From assembly GCF_019402645.1 (NCBI RefSeq), contig NZ_VKKS01000001.1, forward strand, positions 1,924,885 to 1,988,884: 64,000 bases of DNA. The letters run 5' to 3'. The notes beneath the pieces are model-generated. The model did no database searches and was not told the DNA's origin. It was given only the letters and a program-made list of their open reading frames with translations. Numbering within the stretch: the first letter of the stretch is position 1; the number at the start of each line of letters is the position of its first letter. Origin of the DNA: Morganella morganii (GTDB taxonomy: Bacteria; Pseudomonadota; Gammaproteobacteria; Enterobacterales; Enterobacteriaceae). The position numbers were made by a program, and so were the translations under genes. This document shows positions 16,922 to 24,438 of the stretch, one piece after another.

Positions 16922-17761
16922 TTACTCCTGCAAAAAACTTGCTTTGAGCGTATAAAATGTCTGCCCCTGCAAATTCTTAAGGAATTCAAAGTTACTGCCA
17001 CCTAATCCGGTATCCTTGGTACGCCATCCGATAACCTTATCAGAGGAGATAATAGCGTCTTTTTTTGCGATTTCGATAGCATCCGATATCAGTGTTCTGT
17101 ATTTTTTCATGTCACGGTTACCATCGTTAGCACATTTTATCAGGTCATTTATTCTGCTCTGAACGTCCTGACGAATGACTGAGCCACCGCTGAAGCCATC
17201 AATAACCCGGCCATTAAAGATCAATCCCAGTAATTTATCGCGGCCATCCTGCGGTACATCAAGATATTTTGCTTTTGGTGATGCAATTCTGTTATACAGC
17301 GCATCATGCATCAGAATCATCGCTTGCCGGGCTTCGCTCTGAATAAAACCGCCTTTTGCCGGCGTTGATGTTTCAGAAAGAAAAACCTGTACCAATGCTT
17401 TTTGACGGGGAGTCAGACCGGCGGGAATACCAACCGCAGGCAAGATAAGGAAAGTCAGTCGCGGGAAACAACCGGACACTTTACCTGTCATCGTTGCAGT
17501 ATCACACTGACCAACATCTTTAGTGGCAGACGTAATTTCACTGCTTCCCTCACTGACAGCCGTTATCACTAATTTTTGTTCTATATTCTTATCATTTGCA
17601 TTTTGTGTTAAACGAATCCGGTCATTACTCGATCTGAACACTAAGTGTTTTTTATTGTGCAATCCGGATATTTTCAATGTAACTGAATATCCCGGCGTCA
17701 GTTCAAATTCCCGGCTGGTCAGATATGACCGATTGTTAAGCCTGATTTCAAAATCGGACAT
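16922..17761 (-). CDS. candidate cell-wall-targeting effector (SleB-like C-terminal region)
   Basis: 279 residues, no signal peptide. The first 80 residues look like an Ig-like beta domain (MSDFEIRLNNRSYL…). The C-terminal 170 residues contain SEARQAMILMHDALYNRI (about 145-162), which recalls the catalytic Glu and the NR motif of SleB/CwlJ-type peptidoglycan hydrolases, although the match is weak. Together with the signal-peptide protein just downstream this suggests a secreted antibacterial effector delivered by a type VI system encoded elsewhere. The sequence is AT-richer than the core genes, suggesting transfer. Not confidently assigned to a named family. Confidence 0.5.
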   Translation of the reverse strand: MSDFEIRLNNRSYLTSREFELTPGYSVTLKISGLHNKKHLVFRSSNDRIRLTQNANDKNIEQKLVITAVSEGSSEITSATKDVGQCDTATMTGKVSGCFPRLTFLILPAVGIPAGLTPRQKALVQVFLSETSTPAKGGFIQSEARQAMILMHDALYNRIASPKAKYLDVPQDGRDKLLGLIFNGRVIDGFSGGSVIRQDVQSRINDLIKCANDGNRDMKKYRTLISDAIEIAKKDAIISSDKVIGWRTKDTGLGGSNFEFLKNLQGQTFYTLKASFLQE

Positions 17762-18061
17762 TATATTTACCTTCCCTGTTGTTGATTGATTTTTATGTAT
17801 AACTTAAGATTAGCATTATGTAAATGAGATAAGTATCAATATTATATTTTTTTATTGGGTAATAATACCTGAATTATATATAGCTGCACTCTAAGCAGAT
17901 TAAAAGACTGCTGCCGGCTGGTTTTAAAATTATTATGGTTCGTTTATTTTATCATACGCCTTCTTAATTTCAGAGGATACTGAACCAGCATTAACGAAGA
18001 TCTCTGAATGTGAAAGATACCTTTCATTGTGAAAATGACAGAATAAAAGAAAACATTTGGA
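17762..18061. other. AT-rich spacer upstream of the effector-like gene
   Basis: No gene is visible. It holds the likely promoter of the leftward pair and ends at the stop codon of a decayed leftward gene. Confidence 0.45.
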
Positions 18062-18574
18062 TTACAGCGGCAGATATTGGAAATACTCATCAACTTTATT
18101 AAGTGTATGTGTAAATAATAACCCTACTGCAAATACCTCTGCTACAACCCATAATGTACCGATGGTTGCGGCGTATAATATAATTACAGAACCAGTGTCC
18201 CATGTTACAAACGAGGCCCCCCCCCCATAGTTAAATTATACAGATCATAATCTTTCTGAAAAATTAGCTGCAATAACCGGAATCCCGCTGCGGCAATAAA
18301 AGTATAACGCATTCCGTCAATTGTTGCCGCATTCAGTCCGCGCTGACCCTATACCCAGACCGATCACTTTGCCATGATCAGCCAAATAATGAGTAGCATT
18401 CAATTTATGACGTAACCCTGCGTAACCACTGAGTTTAATCATAACGCTGCCATTTGCAGTAATGTACTCTGTTGCAGTGATGCCGAACTTTAAATTAAAC
18501 TCTCGTAATAATGCAGCTACAGAAAATCCTTTGCGTATATTACCAATATATACTGCTGTGCCGGGAAGGGGCTG
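18062..18574 (-). pseudogene. 3' remnant of a membrane-associated toxin-like gene, frameshifted
   Basis: Reading leftwards, one frame gives …LLREFNLKFGITATEYITA…IKLSGYAGLRHKLNATHY…GKVIGLGIG, then a shift near 18345 leads to QRGLNAATIDGMRYTFIAAA, on through a C10/G10 tract (18217-18226), to a hydrophobic stretch and a stop at 18062-18064. The block GLRHKLNAT…GKVIGLGIG followed by membrane helices resembles the end of polymorphic-toxin or effector proteins, as I recall that family; the name is not certain. The 5' end is cut off by an IS remnant at about 18575. Confidence 0.5.
18217..18226. repeat. C10 homopolymer tract
   Basis: Ten consecutive C (G on the strand that codes for the remnant gene), encoding Gly-Gly-Gly. 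It is unusual in this composition and may vary by slippage or be a sequencing artefact. Confidence 0.8.
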
Positions 18575-19179
18575 GCTGATTAACCATAAGAAAACCTACC
18601 GTATTTATTGTCAGGCAGGGCTGAATCTGCGGACAAAGCGGCCCCGGCGACATGTTAACAGCCAGGCACAGACAGGCACGTCCGGCGGTGACGGCGGCCG
18701 ATCAGTGCCGGAGTATGGATTTTGTTGCTGATAATCTGTTCAACGGGCGCCGGATCCGGGCGCTGACTGTAGTCGGGAATGTCTGGCGATAGAAGTGGGC
18801 CAGGGCCTGCGGGGTGACGATATGGTTGAGGTAATGGCGCGGCTGAAGCAGTTACAGCAACGCGTTCCCGGGCGGTTTCAGACCGACAATGGCTGCGAAT
18901 TTATCTCAAAGGCGCTGGATAAATGGGCATATGAAAACGGGGTAACGATGGACTTCTCCCGGCCGGGAAAGCCGACGGACAATGCGTTAATCGAATCCTT
19001 TAACGGTAGCTTCCGTAACGAGTGTCTGGACGTTCACTGGTTCCTGTCGCTGGAAGATGCGCAGGAAAAGATCGGGTGCTGGCGACAGGAATATAACCGG
19101 CAAAGACCCCCATTCCTCGTTAAATAACCAGACTCCGGAGGAATTTGTCCGAAGTCTGCAAAAAGGCCCGGATCTCTGA
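18575..19179 (+). pseudogene. IS3-family transposase (orfB) remnant
   Basis: The conserved integrase core can be followed through several frames: WLINHKKTYRIYCQAGLNLR, then VEVGQGLRGDD, FQTDNGCEFISKALDKWAYE (the second DDE Asp), FSRPGKPTDNALIESFNGSF (the catalytic Glu) and, after a shift near 19105, HSSLNNQTPEEF…KGPDL with a stop at 19177. At least two frameshifts and the missing 5' end make it inactive. The later ORF of the upstream half (orfA) and the terminal repeats are not seen. Confidence 0.8.
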
Positions 19180-19199
19180 TTTAGCCTGGCGCTGATTTG

Positions 19200-19323
19200 G
19201 GGAAGAGATCAAATAAGTTGTTCGTCCGTTTGAGTATTTAAATTTAGCATCGTGATGTTTTTTAGCGATATCCAGAGCAATCAGGGTACCTGACGTACTG
19301 ATATTTTTGATAGGATGTCTCAT
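19200..19323 (-). pseudogene. IS110-family transposase 5' fragment
   Basis: Reading leftwards from an ATG at 19323, the product contains LIALDIAKKHHDAKFKYSNG, matching the N-terminal DEDD-domain start of IS110-type transposases (xxxDIAK). After about 40 residues the frame runs into the neighbouring IS3 remnant, so only the first tenth of the gene remains. Confidence 0.65.
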
Positions 19324-19402
19324 TGATTTTCTCCACTGGTGGCAGGCATTACCAGTTGTAGAAAATAGCTGACTTCAATGCTTAACGGGAGTATTTAATA
19401 GG

Positions 19403-19711
19403 TACCATGGCCCGGAATTTATCTCTCAGGCACTGGCTGAATGGGCAGAGAAACATGCAGTAAAACCGGAGTTTATCCCGCAGGGTAAGCCGACACAGAA
19501 CACTTTTATTGAGCGCTTTAACCGGACATACCGGACAGAAATACTCGATTTCTATCTGTTCAGAACGCTGAATGAAGTACGGGAAATCACGGAAAAATGG
19601 TTGTCAGAATATAACTGTGAACGCCCGCATGAATCACTGAACAATATGACGCCGGAGGAATATCGGCAACACCATTATTTGGCCGGGATCTCAAAAAATG
19701 CATGGAACTAA
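19403..19711 (+). pseudogene. IS3-family (IS407-like group) orfB 3' fragment
   Basis: An open 102-codon stretch reads GPEFISQALAEWAEKHAVKP, then GKPTQNTFIERFNRTYRTEI and a C-terminus RPHESLNNMTPEEY…SKNAWN before TAA. This is the last third of the transposase, including the catalytic Glu region. It differs from the IS3 remnant just upstream, so the two come from different elements. The 5' part and the first Asp are missing. Confidence 0.75.
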
Positions 19712-19730
19712 AACGGGTCTATTTACACAT

Positions 19731-19832
19731 CACTTTCAAGCGAGCGCCAGATATCGTCGGCATAATCTTCTGTTACGTTCGTTTTCTTAATTTCCCACCA
19801 TTGTTTTGCAACAAGCATAAAGGTATTGGTTT
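19731..19832 (-). pseudogene. fragment of a second P4-type integrase
   Basis: Reading leftwards, this 100-base piece encodes NTFMLVAKQWWEIKKTNVTE followed by DYADDIWRSLES. The intact integrase of the neighbouring island has NTFQLVAERWWEVKKSTVTE and DYGNDIWRSLER at residues about 105-140. The scrap therefore comes from a related but distinct integrase that once lay beside the same attachment site, evidence for an older island at ssrA. Confidence 0.85.
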
Positions 19833-19864
19833 TAATTAACTTGGGTGGGATAAAACAGGACAGT

Positions 19865-19947
19865 GCAGGACATAAAAAAGCCCACAACTCATTGAGTCAG
19901 CTGGCTTTTCAGTCTTCTTTGGACGTCCTTAGAAGATAATTTGGTGG
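19865..19947 (+). repeat. left attachment repeat (attL)
   Basis: An 83-bp copy, 80 positions identical to 25712-25794. It contains a slightly damaged copy of the ssrA terminator (AAAAAAGCCCAC…AGCTGGCTTTT) and ends TTTGGTGG, the last bases of tmRNA. Bases beyond (GCTAGCGGAGTC) only loosely resemble the rest of ssrA. Confidence 0.85.
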
Positions 19948-20283
19948 GCTAGCGGAGTCTGAATTCTTCGCTTAACTAAGTGATTTTATAGTACTAATGT
20001 TCAATTCAACTTTTCAAAAGTGCCTAATAAGGTGCCTAAAAATAATTTGATTGTTTTTTAGCCATCGGGATAAATGGGGCACTTATTCACGGTAGCTTGG
20101 TATTTTATCAGTTAATGTAGAAATTATTATTTTTCTTTTGTTGCTGGTAATCTTGTAAAGGGCGAATATGGTGTTTAAAGTTAAGTGTCATATTTACTCG
20201 TTTGTACTAAGTAATGATAGTTTATTTTGTTATTTTATAACATCTTTATACAAGATTTTAGCTAAAGATGAAAGGAAATAGAT
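19948..20283. other. left island arm, no gene
   Basis: AT-rich DNA between attL and the first cargo gene. It carries the GTGCCTAA pair and, close to the gene, a TATAAC-type -10 region and a GGAAAT ribosome-binding site. No other coding signal is seen. Confidence 0.5.
20020..20039 (+). promoter_or_regulatory. candidate integrase arm-type sites (left)
   Basis: GTGCCTAA occurs twice, 12 bases apart (20020-20027 and 20032-20039). The same motif with the same 12-base spacing occurs inside the right end of the island, as expected for integrase arm-binding sites. Confidence 0.55.
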
Positions 20284-21180
20284 ATGAGCCTGTGGACACT
20301 TGATGACCTGCGCAGATTGGATAAAAAATATTCTGAGGATGGTGTGCTCGTTCACCAGCGGCCGTTAGCAGCTGCAATGGACATATTAGGAGCAGATTTT
20401 AGTCTTGGTGTTTTTAGTAATCCAGAGGTTCAACGTATCGTAGATGCATACACTGTCATGATGCCTGAAGTTAAAACAAGCTGGCCTGGTGCAGGAATAG
20501 GTATGATTGCATCCATGGATCAAGTTAGAAAAACAATATTTCCTGTCTTATACGGAGATAACGTACTAGAGGTTTGGCAAATAGCAGGTTTTTCAAGTAA
20601 TCAAGAGTGGTGGGAGTGGTGTCGAGAAGATAGAGCAATTGCAGCAGAAGTATCTTTTGCTATTGCAGATCTTCATGATTTAACTATGGGTTTGAATGAA
20701 ATAGAAGCATATGCCTCAGAATCGTGTGCCTCAGAAGCATTAATACTCTGGAAAATGTCTCGCTCTAATCTTGAAGATATAGCAAATACACTGCCGAATA
20801 GCTTTAGCCATGATTCAGTTATTCAGCCCATCTGCATGGTCGCAGAGCTTTCCATTAAAGCAGCTTTGGTATGGAGTGGTGTTGATTTAAATGTCTTGAA
20901 AGGTAAAAATGGCCATAACCTTACATATTTGTCACAGGCTATGATGGAGAAAATACCCCATCGTGATGATAGACAAATTAAAGCTGTGATTGATAATATG
21001 CCTCATTATGTGGCTAGCCGTTATAAGCCAGTGGGGCTTAAACGTCTTCAGGTTGTGCGATTGGCATTAGGCATTCAATTTATTGCAGCATCTACCTTAC
21101 GTAGAATAATGATATCAGACCTAGCTATACAAATGGAATCAGAGGAATACCCGGGTTTACGCCCAACATTTAGTATTTGA
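20284..21180 (+). CDS. unrecognised island protein with HEPN-like C-terminal half
   Basis: 298 residues, soluble, no signal peptide or membrane helix. The first 140 residues are Trp-rich and unfamiliar (SNQEWWEWCRED). From about residue 180 the chain is helical, with AELSIKAALVWSG, then GHNLTYLSQAM and HYVASRYKP. This order resembles HEPN proteins of the AELALKALL…HdL…RY type, often RNases or toxin-side partners in defence modules; the classic RxxxxH pair is not evident. It has its own promoter and faces away from attL. AT-rich codon use differs from the core genes. Function is unknown; a defence role is inferred from the island setting. Confidence 0.6.
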   Translation: MSLWTLDDLRRLDKKYSEDGVLVHQRPLAAAMDILGADFSLGVFSNPEVQRIVDAYTVMMPEVKTSWPGAGIGMIASMDQVRKTIFPVLYGDNVLEVWQIAGFSSNQEWWEWCREDRAIAAEVSFAIADLHDLTMGLNEIEAYASESCASEALILWKMSRSNLEDIANTLPNSFSHDSVIQPICMVAELSIKAALVWSGVDLNVLKGKNGHNLTYLSQAMMEKIPHRDDRQIKAVIDNMPHYVASRYKPVGLKRLQVVRLALGIQFIAASTLRRIMISDLAIQMESEEYPGLRPTFSI

Positions 21181-21302
21181 GTGAGGGCTGTACTTCATAA
21201 ATTATTATTTACCTCAGTATATTGAATATCACGAGAATTATTTTTATTAATGCTTCCAACCAGTAGTGTAACTATAAAATGATGGATTTTATAGTTAGCA
21301 GT

Positions 21303-22468
21303 TTATTTCCTAGATACGTCTAGAACAAAAATATCTATAAATTTTCGCAGTTCAGCAGGGAGCTTTGCTTCAATACTATTTTTAAGCTCTTGGGCAGATT
21401 TCAAACCATGTTTTTTCCTACCAGCAACACTTTCCATTTCACCAAACCATATGACAAGGAATATACCTTGCGGCTCAGCATCAGGATGAATCGAATAACG
21501 CTCATATAGCTGAGATGAAGCTGCATCATAGAGTTCTCTGTGCCATTGCCCTTTTACTTCGGTTACGAGTAGGCGTCGTTTGCCATTAATAACTTTGGAT
21601 GCAGAAAAATCGCTTCTATTTTGATCTTTTAATTGGTGCTCTGGTGTTATAGTTATACCTTGAGGTTCAAGTCTTAAACTTAGTCGTTCAGCGATTATTT
21701 GTGTAGACCTAACTTCATCTAATCGTTCATCTTTTTCATAAAAACGATCTACTGGGTTAAACTCTCCTCCATGTATTGACTTTTGGAATTCATATAGCTC
21801 CTGGATAATGAGCTTGCGTAACCCTTCAACTGTAATAATCGTACCATGATCTAATAATTTAACAATTTCTAGAGGTGTTGGTGGTGCAAAATCTTGGAGA
21901 GCAAATTTTCTAATTTGGCTGGCATATATACTTTGTAGTTCTTTATTCATTGAATTAAAGCGAAGATCACTCATAAGACGCTTGAGTACATCTAAAGATT
22001 CAACAGCATCATCTGAGCTTATTTTGAATATCAATCCAGTTAAGAATCTATAACTTTTTTCTTCATTGGGACTATCACTACCCCAACTATTAGGTAATTT
22101 AATTGCAGGCCATTTATCAAAAAAAGCATTCAAGATCATTTCAATTTTTATAGAGGGAAGTTTGGGCCAAGATTGATCATCATGATTACCTAAGCCCCCA
22201 GAAATTTGTTCAAAAAGAAGTAAATTATCTTTTGAGGATTTTAGAATGTCCCAATGTTCATTAGTTATGTCGTCTAAAAAATAGAAACCACGAACGAGCC
22301 AAAATATTTTTTTCTTGCCGTATTTTCATCTTCTTCATATTGATTAATATTTTCAGATAAAAGAGCAGAACAACGTTCTTTAATGATTCTGTTCAAGCTA
22401 TCTCTGCACCCATTTTTTACCGCAATTTCAAAAAGAGTATTTAACGAATCGATAGATAAGTTCCAAGA
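21303..22468 (-). pseudogene. PD-(D/E)XK nuclease-domain protein, 5'-truncated and frameshifted
   Basis: The last 278 codons (from ATG 22139) are open. Their C-terminal part has D177, then E194-V-K196 in LLVTEVKGQWHRELYDAASSQ followed by GIFLVIWFGE, the pattern of a PD-(D/E)XK nuclease fold. Similarity continues upstream of that ATG in the same frame to an A7 run (22307-22313), and beyond it in the other frame up to 22468, where a stop closes the frame without any start codon. So this is the C-terminal third or so of a larger protein, with a -1 shift at A AAA AAA. The N-terminal effector or NTPase part is missing. It is next to the end of the HNH gene. Confidence 0.7.
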
Positions 22469-22471
22469 CTA

Positions 22472-22490
22472 CCTCTTATTTTAAGAGAGG
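22472..22490. other. small inverted repeat between the two nuclease genes
   Basis: CCTCTTA-TTT-TAAGAGAGG forms a short hairpin with one bulge, 17 bases past the HNH stop codon. It may be a weak terminator or mark the deletion junction that removed the start of the neighbouring gene. Confidence 0.35.
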
Positions 22491-22506
22491 CGAAGTGTCT
22501 GGTGAT

Positions 22507-24057
22507 CTATGGGGCTAATCTAAAGACTTTGTTAGGCGAACGAAAATAATACTGATTTCCTAAAAGCCATTTTGGTTCAACTTTCCGCCCAACAAGGTCA
22601 TCAATGACCCTTGATTCAGCTCTTGCGTTCGAAAGCGGCAGGCCACGTTTAATTTCAATACCGTCGATATAGACATACATATTTTCGTAAAGATAATCAC
22701 ACCCCATCAAGCACACGGGCATAACAATATATGGATCTAAGCGTTCCGCATCATTACAATCCGATCTTGGTTTTTTATGTGCCGCTACTAAAGTTTTCAC
22801 ACTGAACTCTTGTCCGCAGATAGCGCAAGCTTCATGCGTTTTATCCCTAAAAAGCCACTCTTGTAATATATGTTGTTCTTTTCTTGCTTTCTGCTCTCTT
22901 GTCTCATCCGTTCCAATATCGAGAAGATCTCTTAATCTACGAAGATAAAATTCATACTTATCCATACTTGAGGTGTTATTCTGTGCAGAAATTTGATGGC
23001 CAACTAGACTATACACATAATATTTTCTACCTTTGGTCTTATCTACATATACTAATGGTGAAAAATTTGTAGTTTTTAATATATACGGTCTTCCATAGTT
23101 TTTTTTCGATAAGTATTTGTCAAGCGTTGGAAATGACGCACTTCCGGAAGATTCAAAAAAAGATATTAAGTCTTCTTCGATCTCATTAAGTTTTGTAGTT
23201 TCACCGATGAACCTCAGTCCAGAATCAGTGTTAATCATATAGATAGAACTTCTTAAGTAGTCATCGATAATTTCTGCAGGTGGGTACGGATACTTATAGC
23301 TCCTTCCGTCAAGGGCATTTCTATATGCCTCTGCCAGCCTGGATGGGTCACAGTTTTCAACAACACTAAAAACCTTTTCACTGTAGTTTATAATGGTGTT
23401 ATCTCTATTCTCAAAAATATACCAGTAATCATCGCCAATCACTCTAACCCAAGACATAGGTGAGCTTGCAATTAGCGATGAAACTAACGAATAGTACTGA
23501 CCGATCTCTTCTTTTAGATAATTTAAGTTTGCAATACCACAGCGACCTGGGAGATTTTTTGCTTTTTTGACTAACTTTTCGACGTTCTTGATACTGGAAT
23601 TCCTAATCAAAAATATGTTCTTACTAGTTACAATCGAGTTTCTCGTGGCTCGATTTAACTCAGGGGTGTAAAATTCGAACCCGCAGTCAAGATTTACATC
23701 CTCAATTAGATTAAATATTCCCTTTAAGTGGCTTTCCTTCCTGACTAACCCAGAGTTATAAGTTTCTTCTTCCAGCCCTGAAAGCTGCCAATATTCTCTG
23801 GACTGCAAAGTTTGAATAAAACCATTTAGTGATGGAATAGAGTTTTTGCTGACATTGTTTCGGAATTTTGAATTTAGTAATTGCCTAATTCTTTCTCTAG
23901 TCCCAACACCAAATCGGTTTGCAGTTTCCTCTAGTGTGGGCCAAGGTGATTCATCTAGGCCATAGTAGAATTTTATAATTTCAATATCTCTAGCCTTATT
24001 CGCACCATCTTTGATGCTGTTCTCTAGGAATTCTATCAATTCACTTTCAATGCCCAT
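22507..24057 (-). CDS. sigma-region-4-like HTH / HNH endonuclease fusion protein
   Basis: 516 residues. Near the N-terminus, TLEETANRFGVGTRERIRQL (about 41-60) is a helix-turn-helix strongly reminiscent of sigma-70 region 4. The middle 320 residues are unrecognised. The C-terminus is an HNH nuclease with zinc cysteines: CAICG (411-415), the LVAAHKKPRS histidine (427), and MPVCLMGCDYLYE (C449, C453). HNH enzymes with a defence setting cut phage or modified DNA; the sigma-like part could recognise promoters or bind RNA polymerase, but that is speculation. It is AT-rich and transcribed toward the broken nuclease gene. It is complete, with no internal defect. Confidence 0.75.
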   Translation of the reverse strand: MGIESELIEFLENSIKDGANKARDIEIIKFYYGLDESPWPTLEETANRFGVGTRERIRQLLNSKFRNNVSKNSIPSLNGFIQTLQSREYWQLSGLEEETYNSGLVRKESHLKGIFNLIEDVNLDCGFEFYTPELNRATRNSIVTSKNIFLIRNSSIKNVEKLVKKAKNLPGRCGIANLNYLKEEIGQYYSLVSSLIASSPMSWVRVIGDDYWYIFENRDNTIINYSEKVFSVVENCDPSRLAEAYRNALDGRSYKYPYPPAEIIDDYLRSSIYMINTDSGLRFIGETTKLNEIEEDLISFFESSGSASFPTLDKYLSKKNYGRPYILKTTNFSPLVYVDKTKGRKYYVYSLVGHQISAQNNTSSMDKYEFYLRRLRDLLDIGTDETREQKARKEQHILQEWLFRDKTHEACAICGQEFSVKTLVAAHKKPRSDCNDAERLDPYIVMPVCLMGCDYLYENMYVYIDGIEIKRGLPLSNARAESRVIDDLVGRKVEPKWLLGNQYYFRSPNKVFRLAP

Positions 24058-24084
24058 CCATACTCCTTAGTTGGGGAATCGCCT

Positions 24085-24243
24085 AACAATTATTATGTAG
24101 ACTTTTCAGTAACGCCTGATAAGTTAATTGAAAAATCACTACCTAATATTTCAAAAAATTACAATGTGCACGAGTGTTTTACAATAGGAAGTTACTGGGA
24201 AGTTTCAGAAACACAGTTGAAGTTAGTAAAGTTCGGGATGTAG
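24085..24243 (+). pseudogene. C-terminal scrap of an unknown gene
   Basis: A 52-codon open stretch without its own start reads NNYYVDFSVTPDKLIEKSLP… and ends KLVKFGM before TAG. Codon use and composition look coding, but the 5' part overlaps the start of the HNH gene in antisense. Probably the tail of a gene cut by an earlier rearrangement. Confidence 0.4.
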
Positions 24244-24322
24244 CGATAGAACCGATTTGCCATTCAACTTTGAAACATCTGTTTTTGGCACAGAACTGAC
24301 ATATAGATGGTGCCTCTTTACT

Positions 24323-24360
24323 GTTATAGTACCAGCTCAAATTTGAGCTGGTACTATAAC
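24323..24360. repeat. 38-bp perfect palindrome
   Basis: GTTATAGTACCAGCTCAAA is followed directly by its exact reverse complement, with no spacer. It lies 78 bases past the integrase stop codon. It could be a bidirectional terminator, a regulator operator or the trace of a folded-DNA recombination site. Confidence 0.9.
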
Positions 24361-24438
24361 AAACTACCCAACTAATGATATCCCCCTGATCCCACCTTCA
24401 ATAATACTTCCCCTATCAGCCGATTCAATAAAATCAGC

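Noticed and set aside
22472..22490. An attC-like or integron-type hairpin between the nuclease genes
   Set aside because: The stem is too short and lacks the conserved core sites of attC.
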